NCBI GenBank assembly: GCA_015039465.1
Contig: MU130544.1
Span: 63,895 to 112,336, forward strand
Reading direction: 5' to 3'
Source: Phlegmacium glaucopus
Taxonomy: Eukaryota > Basidiomycota > Agaricomycetes > Agaricales > Cortinariaceae
DNA: 48,442 nucleotides
In this document: piece after piece, positions 9,872 to 19,578 of the stretch
Layout of the letters: each line of letters starts with the position of its first letter
Numbering within the stretch: the first letter of the stretch is position 1
Notes under the pieces: generated by a model
The model's input: only the letters and a program-made list of their open reading frames with translations
Databases searched by the model: none
What the model was told of the DNA's origin: nothing
Made by a program: the position numbers and the translations under genes

Positions 9872-11920
9872 ATGACCTTTCTGCTTATATTCTACAGTCT
9901 TTTCTTGCATGGCAACGTCCTTGCAGGACCTCTACAGTGTCTACACGCAACATGTGAAAGTTCATTCTATCCACGCGAAATCGACTGCAACAAGTTCACA
10001 CAGCGAACAGAATGGAACATCGTTTGGAGCTGCTTCGCCACCATTTTCGCGTGTTCATGGATTTCAGTACATCCCGATATTCCAGCTCCATCAGACAGCT
10101 CCACCCGAATATTTATCAGGCGCTTGATGATAATGGCATGCACGCTCATTGCACCTGAGATGTTGATTGTATGGGCAGCAAGACAGTGGTATGCAGCTCA
10201 TGATATCGTGAAGAGAAATAAAGGTGTGATATTTCTCCTCTGGATCTCTCGAATGACTATGTCACAGGCTAATTTCGACTAATTTCGATATATCAGATCG
10301 AGGATGGACTACAACGCATGGCTTTTTCGCTTCAATGGGGGGATTCATGCTTTACAAAGATGGCGTTATGACTGAAAATCTGACGATCGAAAAGCTTGAA
10401 TCGCTTGTGGCAGAGGGGAGGATTGATTGGCCAACTATCTCGGAAAAGGACATTCAGGACAGGAGCAAAGGAGACTCATTCTCCAAAGGCTTTGCCGTTC
10501 TCCAGACTACTTGGTTCATTAGTCAATGCATTTCGCGGGGTATTACTGGACTAATCCTTACCGAGTTGGAACTGGTAACCCTTGCCTTTTCCGTTCTAAA
10601 CGCCATCCTGTACTTCCTTTGGTGGAATAAACCTCTTGGTGTTTCCCGTCCTGTCCCCATCCATCTTTGTCGTCCGACATCCTCAAATATTGCAGTACCG
10701 TCCTCCAATCCAGAAACTGGAATGCCGGCCACGGATTTGGAGTATGGAGAAACTGATCAAGATATATCCTCATTGACTCCCAACTATTCTCCTAAACTTG
10801 AACCTCTGGTCTTTGCCTATCCTGTCTCCACTGACAGCTCCCTTCTTCACCATCCTACAACTTCAGATACTACACAGCTATCTCCAAATCAAGTAGCTGG
10901 AATGCCGACCACGGGTCTAGAATACGGAGGAACTCCTGACCAAGATAAGCATGGCCAAAATAATGGTTTTGCTATCTCCATTCCATTCCAGTGTAATCCC
11001 TCTGCTTTTGCGCGTTTTCGTGCCTATATCTGCGAAGAGCTCGAGGACAAGGGGTTGTTCGCCCTAATAGTCATTTTTATCAAGAAGCCGTTCCAAATCG
11101 TGTGGTTTCCTGTGGTATGCCTGTTCTTTGACAATAGACATTACAGTCACCCAGGCTCTCTGTCCATTCCAACATTCTATGCGCCACCCTCATCAAGAGA
11201 AGGTCGTGCAAGATCGATTGGAACAGGCTTCGGCATATTATTTAGTGGGATTCACGGTATCGCATGGTCCTTTAGGTTTCAGTCAGCTGCAGAACAATAT
11301 ATTTGGAGGATTAGTGCTGTCAACATCACCGTCCTCCCTATTATCCAAGGGGGGCCCAGGATTGCTAAAATTGCCCAGGGTAGGTAAATTTTTTAAGGGC
11401 TGGAGGGCTGACCCCCCCCCCAAATAAGGTATGTTTCTGCCCAAAATGGTAATTCTCTGTGATGGGAAATCTCCGAGAACATATCTCTAATGTTTTTGGA
11501 GATTTCTTATGTTAAATTTATGTCAAAAAATGGCTAAATATTTTTATTATCATCAAAAGCTGGTCAGGATGGCCTCAGAAGCCCTTTAAATACCTTACAA
11601 GGCCGGGGAATAGCCCAGATGGCCCTAAATATATGGTTTTAGTAAAAAATTTAAGCCCTTTGGGCTGGACCCCCCCCCCCCCTACCTCGGGTCACGGAAC
11701 AACGGCCCGGGTCCCCCTTGCTATTATCATGAGTATTATCTTTGCTGTCAGTTATTATTGTCACACCTGTCACACACTGATCCCCTACATTGTATACTAT
11801 TTAGCGGTGTATTGGCTTTCACGTGTTGCGCTCCTCATTCTTCCGCTTCTAGCCTTACGGTCGCTTCCGCCTGAAGCACTTTTAGAGCTGAAATGGACGG
11901 CTTTTATACCCCACATATAG
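9872..11920 (+). pseudogene. Multi-pass membrane protein, copy A, interrupted by a MITE
   Basis: Homologous along its length to copies B (41234-42801) and C (43944-45295). Exon 1 is 9872-10223 and exon 2 starts at 10297 after a GTGTGA...ATATCAG intron. It has a hydrophobic N-terminus (MTFLLIFYSLFLHGNVLAG), then EWNIVWSCFATIFACSW, WTTTHGFFASMGGFML, the family block SEKDIQDRSKGDSFSKGF, several further membrane segments and a C-terminus KWTAFIPHI. A 375-bp MITE at 11346-11720 puts in a premature stop (ORF ends at 11387). The element plus one target copy is 383 bp, and the parts on either side would otherwise be in frame, so the insertion looks like the only obvious lesion. The linker contains an internal repeat (AGMPATDLEYGET and AGMPTTGLEYGGT). 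The family is common in Agaricomycetes and its function is unknown. Confidence 0.85.
11346..11720. mobile_element. Non-autonomous hAT-like MITE (375 bp) with 8-bp target duplication
   Basis: The element begins CAAGGGGGGCCCAGG and ends CCCGGGTCCCCCTTG, an imperfect 15-bp terminal inverted repeat (13 of 15 match). It is flanked by exact copies of CTATTATC at 11338-11345 and 11721-11728. The uninterrupted site is seen in copies B and C (CCCTATTATCATCG). An 8-bp duplication and TIRs starting CAAGG are hAT features. Inside are GGGCTGG/GACCCCC subterminal blocks and two C-runs, but no coding capacity, so a hAT transposase in trans would be needed. Confidence 0.88.
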
Positions 11921-12333
11921 TTACATTTATTTTGTTTTCGTGCTCTGGACTTTGACATTTGTACTCATACTTCTCATTACTATCAGTTGGATTGGACACT
12001 CCTAGCCTAACCTTACTTAGCAAACATGTACCCTTGCACTTGGACCAAGCCTGGTAGTACTTGATTACCACCTTTCCGACACGACTTTCAGAACCGCGAC
12101 GAAACCCATGATGTGAATATTTTCATCAAACACCGAAATCAAATTTTGACGCTACTTCAAAGCCAAGAAAAATATGAGCCAAGAAAAATGTCAAAGCCAA
12201 GAAAAATTGAACAAAGAGTTAGCTGCCTTTGGGTAAGTTGGCTGTTACTAGTAGTACCTTGGACGAGTAGATCAGTTACACTTACAACCAGCAAAATATT
12301 AGGTTCACCTTGTGTACAAAACAAGCTTCATTG
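11921..12333 (+). repeat. 3' flank of membrane-protein copy A, shared with copies B and C
   Basis: After the stop, the sequence (GTGCTCTGGACTTTGACATT; CGACGAAACCCATGATGTGA; ACGCTACTTCAAAGCCAAGA) is shared with 42802-43070 and 45362-45620. A later part (GAGTTGGCTGTTA...ACCTTGGACGAGT; ACCTTGTGTACAA) matches 43519-43590 and 46588-46670. It marks how far the duplicated unit extends. No gene is seen here. Confidence 0.7.
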
Positions 12334-12420
12334 TTCAATTTTTGTTTCGACTACGCCACCATTTCTGTTTATCATATTTGGCTCGTGAACCCAACCGGTG
12401 TAACAGGGAATGACACTTAC
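12334..12420 (+). repeat. ~87-bp dispersed block shared with 37043-37127
   Basis: This starts TTCAATTTTTGTTTCGACTA and ends TGACACTTAC; the same block with scattered substitutions occurs at ~37043-37127. Here it stops exactly where the left inverted-repeat arm begins (12421). At 37 kb it continues into a small ORF. Confidence 0.7.
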
Positions 12421-12745
12421 GCTGATGTGGCCCCCCTAAGCAACGCGGCCAAATCTTTAATTCAGTATCCGAGTGTTTGGCAAAGATCAGGGTCTGATCC
12501 TTTTGATCTTCTGCCTTCTTCAAATTATCGACGGTAATAGAGGCAAGGCGCTTCTGAATGTTCCCAGTTGGCTGTATATTAATCATTTTGTCTATGGGCA
12601 TCCCCCCAACCCAAACTGACAGCGCAGAGCATGGTAAGGATTCACTAGCTGAAACGGTGAGACATATAAGTAAATAAGTCCTTGTATGTTACACTTGTAG
12701 AGACCCTAGTGATACATAATTGAGGGAAGGCCTTGACAAATATAA
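12421..12745 (-). repeat. Left arm of a large inverted repeat
   Basis: The reverse complement of this arm aligns with ~19000-19358 over roughly 330 bp with substitutions and small indels. Shared blocks include CTTTAATTCAGTATC, GGTCTGATCCTTTTGATCTT, AATAGAGGCAAGG and TTTTGTCTATGGGCATCCCC. On the minus strand it encodes MPIDKMINIQPTGNIQKRLA, parallel to MPIDKTVDIQLTRNIQKHLA in the right arm. Without the gypsy insertion the loop would be about 500 bp. Confidence 0.75.
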
Positions 12746-12887
12746 CCCAAATCAGGACTAACCCATTGGCATCAATCTGGCAAAACTTGGGAGATGTAAT
12801 TTTCGCCGTCAAGCCTGTATTTATTTGCAGTCAGTCATAAAGTCAATAAAGAAATTGATCATCTTAGAGTGGGAACACCACCTTTAC

Positions 12888-13301
12888 TGTTAGGGGACAC
12901 CCGACTTTAACCCAAACCTCAACTCTAGAATCATACACCCCACCTTTCCGACGACCTCCAAACCTTCCGTCCAACTCCGCTTCCGTCACCGGTTGACTCC
13001 GGAATCCCGTAGTTCCGCTCCGACTCCGGTCCTCCGATTCACTCCGTCTTTTATTTCTATTTTTCATATCGCACCACTTCTTATTTAATTAATTAATTAT
13101 TATCGTATCATTCCTTTATTTATTTTATATCTCCGTTATGTCCATATTAGTACTTAAACACCCCCAGCCTAGCAGGGATCCCCATCCTTTCCTCTTTGGA
13201 TCCCCTGCTAGGTAAGTCACTTGTAGATATCTTTTCTGAAATATTATTAACTTTGGATCCCCTGCTAGCTTGACTAAGTCAGCGTCGCAGTTGCCCTAAC
13301 A
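12888..13301 (+). repeat. 5' LTR of the gypsy element (414 bp)
   Basis: Bounded by TGTTAGGG and CCCTAACA. It contains a TTATTTATTTTATAT promoter-like stretch near 13110-13130 and a strong hairpin at 13168-13212. Against the 3' LTR I see only a small CCAAACC/CCGACC change, one C/T difference near the 3' end (CAGCGTCGCAG against CAGCGTTGCAG) and about 13 bases missing at the start of the 3' copy. Confidence 0.92.
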
Positions 13302-13313
13302 TTAGGAAAGGAT
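13168..13313 (+). promoter_or_regulatory. LTR hairpin and candidate self-priming site
   Basis: 13168-13181 (CCTAGCAGGGATCC) pairs with 13198-13212 (GGATCCCCTGCTAGG) apart from one bulged C, leaving a 16-nt loop CCATCCTTTCCTCTTT. The loop's ATCCTTTCCT (13184-13193) is the exact reverse complement of AGGAAAGGAT at 13304-13313, two bases after the LTR end, where a primer-binding site should lie. No tRNA-type TGG primer site is visible there. Self-priming is known in the Tf1/sushi group; its use here is inference. Confidence 0.5.
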
Positions 13314-13467
13314 CTCCCTTTAACGGACCGAGTCCGGTCCGCACAGTGGAACGATAGTCCGATTTACAGCCCCCGATTCGGGCCAATCAGACTCCGTACA
13401 CTCCCAGACCGTGGCTCCCTCCTTGTCTTCACAGCACGCATCTCCGAGCGGCTCCTTCCTATCAGCC

Positions 13468-14412
13468 ATGGACGATGAACGCACCGCCCAGCTGGAAAGA
13501 GAAGTCGTCCTATTGCGAGCTCGGGACATCGAATACCAAAACAGATTCGACCAAATCATGGAGACAATCCATCGACTCGTTCCGAATGTACAATCACCTG
13601 TACCACAACAAAAGGTTCCCCCTCAAACCGAAAACATACCCCGGACGCGCTCTGCAAGGCCGGCATTCCCAACGGAGTTTGACGGAGAACGATCCAAAGG
13701 AACAGCATTCCTTCACTCCTGCCAAACGTACATCCGGCTCTGTTCTGACGAATTCTCGGACGAGCAAACAAAAATTATCTGGGCCATGTCCTACATGAAA
13801 TCCGGAAGAGCATCAAAGTGGGCAGCCAGGGTTTTCCGATGGGAAACGGAAAACCCTGAGTCAACCCGGTTCCTGGATTGGTCTGATTTCCGAGACGACT
13901 TCAAAAAAGAGTTCTGTCCCGCAAATGCGGACTCGGTTGCCATCAACCGACTAGAGTCAACTGGATATTTCCAGAAAACACGGTCTTTGGAAGAGTATGT
14001 GGATGAATTCCAAGACCTAATCACGGATTCTGGATACACTGATCCAAAAACTATCGTAGTAAAATTCCGAAGAGGCCTGAATGCCCAGATTCAGAACTCC
14101 ATTGCTACAATGGCTTCCGGAAGACCATCCGATACAGATCCGACGGGATGGTACAGAATGGCACAGACAATAGACGAAAACCGAGCTACTAACGAGGCCT
14201 TCCAGTCAGCTTACAAAAGTCCGGCAGCAACCACTTCTCGACCAACCGGTACCACCACACTCCGATTCAATCCATCAAATCCACCACAAAGGAACGCACA
14301 CCTCGTACCAACTCCAGGAAACCCTGTACCCATGGACATCGACGCGGCCCGAAAAGCAGGCTCTGTACCGCTGTCATGCTTCCGGAGCGGAGTAACGTCG
14401 GACGAAATGTAA
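13468..14412 (+). pseudogene. gag (capsid) ORF of the gypsy element, frameshifted in the zinc knuckle
   Basis: The likely start is ATG 13468 (MDDERTAQLEREVVLL); the frame is open upstream but without an ATG. A retrotransposon capsid region follows (FPTEFDGERSKGTAFLHSCQ, WAMSYMKSGRASKWAARVF, SLEEYVDEFQDLITDSGY, VVKFRRGLNAQIQNSIATM), then a proline- and asparagine-rich linker and PMDIDAARKAG. The C-terminal zinc knuckle should follow: CFR is present, but the frame runs to a stop at 14410. The remaining knuckle part (HCEKRFDVRTMSNDEL) lies in another frame, so nucleic-acid binding by this copy's Gag is probably lost. Confidence 0.8.
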
Positions 14413-14584
14413 CAGGGAGACATTGTGAAAAACGTTTTGACGTCCGAACAATGTCCAATGACGAACTCCATACCCTCTTGGAGTTCCGGCTAGCCGAATA
14501 TGACAAAGTGCCTGATCCGGAACCGACGGAACCTTCGGAGAACACTGAACACGAAAGTCCGACCGAGGATTTAAAGGATTTTTG

Positions 14585-15605
14585 CCAAAACAGCGAGTGA
14601 ACTGCACGCCCTCGCTGTCAACAACCAACCGGTTCTCTGTTTTACATGTAGATAGCATTGATGAAATAGACGAGACGGTTGAAAACATTCAAGTCATACA
14701 AACATCAGAAATTCCAAAAAAAATCCGAGTGTTCCAACCCCGATGGGAAAGAACCCTCCCAAAAAAGTTCACTATTGGCTCCCTCGATGCTGACTCAAAA
14801 TCACTGGAACTCAAAGTCAGCATTGAAACGACCGACACCGGAGAAGTAAACTCCTTTCTGTCCTTAATAGACTCCGGAGCCGATGGAAGGTTTATTGACA
14901 GAGACTATGTCAAAACTAACAGGCTCACAACAAAATCCCTGTCAAACCCGATTCCGGTATTTAACGTTGACGGTACCCCAAATGAAGCCGGATCGATCAC
15001 AGAAGTGGTTGATCTGATACTCAGGTATAAAGGACACTCCGAGAGATCCTTGTTCGCGGTTACTGGACTAGGAAAACAAACCTTGATTCTCGGACACTCC
15101 TGGCTTAAGATGCACAACCCGGAGATTGATTGGACAACCGGAGAAGTAAAAATGTCCTGCTGTCCACCCCGTTGTTGTTCGGAATGCAGGAATGAAATCT
15201 GAGAAGAACAAAGGATTCAAAAGGTGGAAATACGCCAAATTGGAAAATGTTTGACCAGCCCACCTCCGGCTCATGTAGAAGATTGTGATGAGGATGATGA
15301 GGAGGAAAGTAGCCCAAACCCTGAGTTTGAGGATGGCGACAGAATATTTGCCACCAGCCTACTACCACCGCAGGCAGATATCTGAGCCACCTCCACCATC
15401 TCCCAACGTCTTGCAGAAGCTTTCCAGCGCAACACACAATTGGAAACGAAAGAAGGAGTTCCGGATTATCTCCGAGAGTTCGATAGTGTTTTCGCCAAAG
15501 AATCTTTTGATATCCTACCTGATCCGAAACCTTGGGACCACGCAGTAGAACTTATTCCGGGAGAAAAACCATCAGGTTGCAAGGACTATCCCCCAACTCC
15601 AGGGC
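14585..15605 (+). pseudogene. Aspartic protease and Pol N-terminal region, with stops
   Basis: This carries the retropepsin signature LIDSGADGRFID (about 14867-14900) and the downstream LILGHSWLKMHNPEIDW (about 15084-15134), typical of fungal gypsy proteases, which work as dimers to cleave Gag-Pol. The frame stops at 15200. It continues in frame past the stop (SPNPEFEDGDRIFATSLLPP), meets another stop near 15385, then reads VPDYLREFDSVFAKESFDIL and GEKPSGCKDYPP before a frame change near 15600. No suitable ATG exists at the front, as expected for a Gag-Pol product. Confidence 0.8.
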
Positions 15606-16743
15606 GCTAAATACACTCAACGCGTTCCTCCAGGAGAATTTAAACTCCGGACGCATCCGACCTTCCAAATCTCCGATGGCATCTCCGGTTTTCTTTATCA
15701 AAAAGAAAGACAGAAGTCTTCGGCTTGTTCAGGACTATTGGGCTCTCAACGCGATCACCATCAAAAACAAGTACCCACTTCCCCTCATTTTGGAACTGAT
15801 TACCCAACTCCGGGGCACTAAATACTTCACTAAGTTGGATGTCCAATGGGGTTTTAACAATGTCCGAATGAAGGAAGGGGACGAGTGGAAAGCGGCTTTC
15901 CGAACCAACCGGGGATTATTCGAGCCCCTGGTTATGTTTTTTGGCCTCACCAACAGTCCAGCTACTTTCCAAACAATGATGAATGACATCTTCCGCGAAC
16001 TCATAATGGAAGGGGTTGTAGTGGTCTACCTTGATGATATCCTGATATTCACGGAGACACTAGAGGAACACCGGTCTGTAACTCGGAGAGTACTGGAACT
16101 TTTACGAAAGCATAAACTCTTCCTAAAACCGGACAAGTGCGAATTCGAACAAACCAAGGTGGAATACCTCGGAGTCATAATATCTCATAACTCCGTCGAG
16201 ATGGACCCTGTAAAAGTTGCTGGAGTAGCGGAATGGCCAATTCCAACGAACAAAAAGGAAGTCCAGTCATTTCTAGGCTTCACCAACTTTTACCGAAGGT
16301 TCATCCAAGACTTTTCTCATCATGCCCGTCCCTTGTTTGATCTCACTAAAAGTGACATTAAATGGAAATGGAATACGGAAGAGCAGTTGGCGTTCGATTC
16401 TCTCAAAAACCTGATCACTTCAACCCCGATTCTAGCCTCTCCGGACAACTCCAGACCGTTCCGCATCGAAGCAGACAGTTCCGACTTTGCAACTGGAGCT
16501 GTACTCTCCCAACAATCCCTCGATGATGAGAAATGGCACCCAGTCACGTTCCTGTCTAAATCCTTGTCTCCAGTCGAATGGAACTACGAGATCCACGACA
16601 AAGAGATGCTAGTGATCATCTGAGCCCTAGAAGAGTGGAGACACTTCTTTGAAGGAGCAGAACATAAGTGTGAGATCTGGACTGATCACAAGAATTTGGA
16701 ATACTTCATGACAGCCAAAAAGCTCAATTGGAGACAAGCCTGT
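15600..16743 (+). pseudogene. Reverse transcriptase and truncated RNase H
   Basis: RT motifs are clear: SGRIRPSKSPMASPVFFIKK, LRLVQDYWALNAITIKNKYP, FTKLDVQWGFNNVRM, LFEPLVMFFGLTNSPATF, the catalytic VVVYLDDILIF (about 16018-16050), and LGFTNFYRRFIQDFS of the thumb. RNase H follows (FRIEADSSDFATGAVLSQQ, VEWNYEIHDKEMLVII). A TGA at 16621 breaks the conserved [13 protein letters not shown]; a CGA-to-TGA change would explain it. The frame then continues as [18 protein letters not shown] and ends abruptly in NWRQACW at 16743, where an A-run and unrelated sequence begin. The rest of RNase H, integrase and any chromodomain are absent. Confidence 0.88.
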
Positions 16744-18432
16744 TGGAAAAAAAAAAAAAAAAAATTCAGCCCACAGGGGATTGTAGGTAGGGGGGGAAGC
16801 CATCCACTGCAGGGCCGTGCTTTCCTTTGACAAGCTTAAACCGGTAGGACTACACGAATCCTCGAGGCCCCATGAAGAACACCTTAAGGCGTTGATTAAG
16901 CCCCCGTACATACAAAAGGGCTCCGAGGGTCCACAATACAAGCTAAGGCTTCAGAACGGTGAAGTGCTCCATAGCCTTAGAGGACAAATATTGAGACGAC
17001 AGCTCCTAAAGGAGCTGCTGGGTGAGGAGAAGAGGTAGTTACTAAAGGCCTTCACCCCCTCAGCCTTACGCAGAAGGTCCCTAGCCCAGATAGCCCCGAC
17101 CTCAATCAAACTGATGCAACTTCTGGCCTACCTCAGCAAAGTACCTGTTCCCTTCAACCTCAGCCATTCGCAACAACGGCTGAGCAAGAAGCTAGCCTTT
17201 CCCCGGATCCACGGCTACCCTGTTAAAGGACCTACCAGAGCAACAAACATACAGCGACCGTAGGTCCATATGAAACAGAGGGCCAAACATAAGGCCACGG
17301 TTTCAGGAAAAGACTAATATTATAGAACGGTACAGCAGAAATCTGAACTGGTCACGACGAAAGCGAAGTAGATCCCACAAGGCGTAAGCAAGGCACTTAA
17401 GTAATTGCCTGAGGTAAGCCCTAAGGCCAACCAAACCAAGTTTTGGGTAAGCCCCCTAAGCAGGCCTCAGATCCTCCTTTCCACCCACGACACACCGCCT
17501 CACCTGTACTAATAACATGACCTTAAGGCGTTCCCCTTCCTCAAGCCGGGTTAACCAAACAGCGACCAAACATTTCTCAGCCTCTATGACAAGGTTAAGG
17601 ACTAAATGAGCAAGGCAGACCGGCAGAGGAACGCCTACTATCCGCCATCACCGACGATTGAATTAAGGCTCCTAGGCCATCTCGAGTGCACACTTAAGGC
17701 GATGCTTGACACCAGGAGACAGACTTTGGTGAGAGGCCCCATCAGGTACTACAAAGGTCTGTACAACTTATATTTCCGCTCACCAAGGCCTACGCCTCCA
17801 ACATCATTCCCAACCACGTTTTACTCGAGCAAACCACTGGTTTAGTTGATGATGGTAATGGCTCAGCATAGGACTTCTGAGACCTTCAAGGTGATACTTC
17901 AGGTGTGACTAACACAGGGTACCTCGAAAGCCTTAACCCTCCCCTACCTCAAGTGGCTGACCCACCGCAGAAACTCGGAATCAGACTTCTGTGTCCAGTG
18001 TCCAACTCCGTATAAAAGGCTATATAGACCTGTAGACACCGGTGGTTATCAAAGCCCTATGCTCAAACTCCCAGAAGGTAGAAGGCCCTACGGGTCGTTA
18101 ATCCCACAGTACCGTCTCCCTATGTTAGGCAGAAGCGTTCAGTTTGTACAGGCCTTGCATCTAAAAAGGAGCCTTCCTCTCCTACAGCAACAGTACTCTG
18201 GTAAGGCGACTAGCCTGCCTAGCACACACTCACCAAAAGTTGAGGAAATGGGGAAATCGATACCGGAGAAGAAAATGTGGAAGAGCCCACGGGAAGGCCT
18301 ACAGAAAGTTCTGCAGAGCAAGAAGAGGATACTGAAGGTCAGGAAGATTCCGGGCTTAGCGCTTTTTCGGACCCCAATCCTCACACTACAACAGTAACAG
18401 TGGTCAAGGCCAAGGTACTAGGCGGGCAGACC
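16744..18432 (+). other. Unidentified ~1.7-kb segment in place of integrase
   Basis: An 18-base A-run follows directly on the RNase H sequence, then comes moderately GC-rich DNA full of CCTTAAGG- and AAGGC-like words. One plus-strand frame (16817 to 18397) contains only about a dozen stops in ~530 codons, with long open parts such as PYIQKGSEGPQYKLRLQNG, RNAYYPPSPTIELRLLGH and EGRRPYGSLIPQYRLP. The last weakly recalls the PRHKPYG linker of gypsy integrases, but no HHCC zinc finger or DDE pattern is visible. It may be a captured host sequence or a very decayed integrase region. Confidence 0.5.
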
Positions 18433-18832
18433 TGTTCCGTAACCCAAACCTCAACTCTAGAATCATACACCCCACCTTTCCGACGACCTCCGACCTTCCG
18501 TCCAACTCCGCTTCCGTCACCGGTTGACTCCGGAATCCCGTAGTTCCGCTCCGACTCCGGTCCTCCGATTCACTCCGTCTTTTATTTCTATTTTTCATAT
18601 CGCACCACTTCTTATTTAATTAATTAATTATTATCGTATCATTCCTTTATTTATTTTATATCTCCGTTATGTCCATATTAGTACTTAAACACCCCCAGCC
18701 TAGCAGGGATCCCCATCCTTTCCTCTTTGGATCCCCTGCTAGGTAAGTCACTTGTAGATATCTTTTCTGAAATATTATTAACTTTGGATCCCCTGCTAGC
18801 TTGACTAAGTCAGCGTTGCAGTTGCCCTAACA
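18433..18832 (+). repeat. 3' LTR of the gypsy element (400 bp)
   Basis: From TAACCCAAACCTCAACTC onward it is nearly identical to the 5' LTR. Its first bases read TGTTCCGTAACCC, where the 5' LTR has a longer TGTTAGGGGACACC-type start, so ~13 bp are missing at the boundary with the interior. No convincing polypurine tract precedes it. Confidence 0.9.
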
Positions 18833-18999
18833 TTTACACACTGTCAACTCAATATAATAGATATTTCTCTTGAGAATGGTAGGAGCAGCGTGATTCAAGT
18901 TGATGGAAGCTATAGTAAGGATAAGCTCCTAGTCAAGTATGGTTGACGCCCCTGTGAAACCATTTTTATTCTTGAAAAGAGCCTTGATTGGCAATTGGT

Positions 19000-19358
19000 A
19001 GATGCCTTCTCTTAATTATGTATCACTTAGGGTCTCTACAAGCATAGCATCTGGCCAATTCCACATCACTCACACCAACACACGAGGACTTCAAGTTATG
19101 TCTCACCGTTGCACTTAGTGAATCATTATCATGCTCTGTGCTGTCAGTTTGGGTTGAGGGGATGCCCATAGACAAAACAGTTGATATACAGCTGACCAGG
19201 AACATTCAGAAGCACCTTGCCTCTATTACTGTCAATGATTTGATTTGAAGAATGCTGCGGAAGATCAAAAGGATCAGACCCTCATCTTTGGCAAACTCTC
19301 AGATACTGAATTAAAGAATTTGGCGGTGTTGCTTAAGCCTTAGAGGGGCTGCATTAGC
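19000..19358 (+). repeat. Right arm of the large inverted repeat
   Basis: Reverse complement of ~12421-12745 (see left arm). The shared part covers a short non-coding stretch (near TGTATCACTTAGGGTCTCTAC) and the coding-like piece WVEGMPIDKTVDIQLT. Confidence 0.75.
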
Positions 19359-19578
19359 CTTTGTGGACTCTTCAGTGACCTCTTTACGCTCATCATCAAG
19401 TTCAAATACTACCACCCAAGCCTATCTTCATCCCAAAGTCTCTCAAGAGATAGCATTCACTCGTAATGTCTTACACCCCCATCTGGGATCAATCACACTG
19501 CATGCCACTCAAGGAAAATCCTTTCAGATTTGTTTGAAGCTAAATTTGAGGATGTATATTTGTTTTCATATATTGTAA
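19060..19578 (+). pseudogene. Unidentified gene remnant in and beyond the right arm
   Basis: Plus-strand reading gives LCLTVALSESLSCSVLSVW, EGMPIDKTVDIQLTRNIQKH, LASITVNDL, then after a frame change DQTLIFGKLSDTELKNLAV, a stop, and after another change VDSSVTSLRSSSSSN and TQAYLHPKVSQEIAFTRN to a stop at 19576. The pieces look like one formerly continuous protein, and the first part is repeated in the opposite arm, but I recognise no domain. It could be cargo of, or coded by, the inverted-repeat element. Confidence 0.35.

Larger units (their letters stand above)
12888..18832 (+). mobile_element. Ty3/gypsy LTR retrotransposon, complete ends, defective interior
   Basis: This is a 5.9-kb element. 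Its outer ends are TGTTAGGG (12888) and CCCTAACA (18832), and the flanks are TTTAC at 12883-12887 and 18833-18837, a clean 5-bp target duplication. Order inside: LTR, gag, aspartic protease, RT and partial RNase H, then ~1.7 kb of unrelated sequence instead of integrase, then LTR. The coding region has frameshifts and stops while the LTRs are almost identical, so this copy probably moved using proteins supplied by another element. Confidence 0.93.

Noticed and set aside
13411..13467. GTG at 13411 as start of gag
   Set aside because: Eukaryotic initiation at GTG is unlikely; the first in-frame ATG is at 13468.
16745..16762. The A-run as a poly(A) tail of the sequence to its right
   Set aside because: A tail would lie at the right end of a plus-oriented insert or appear as T on the left for a minus-oriented one; here it can only be a tail of the gypsy transcript on its left, or slippage.
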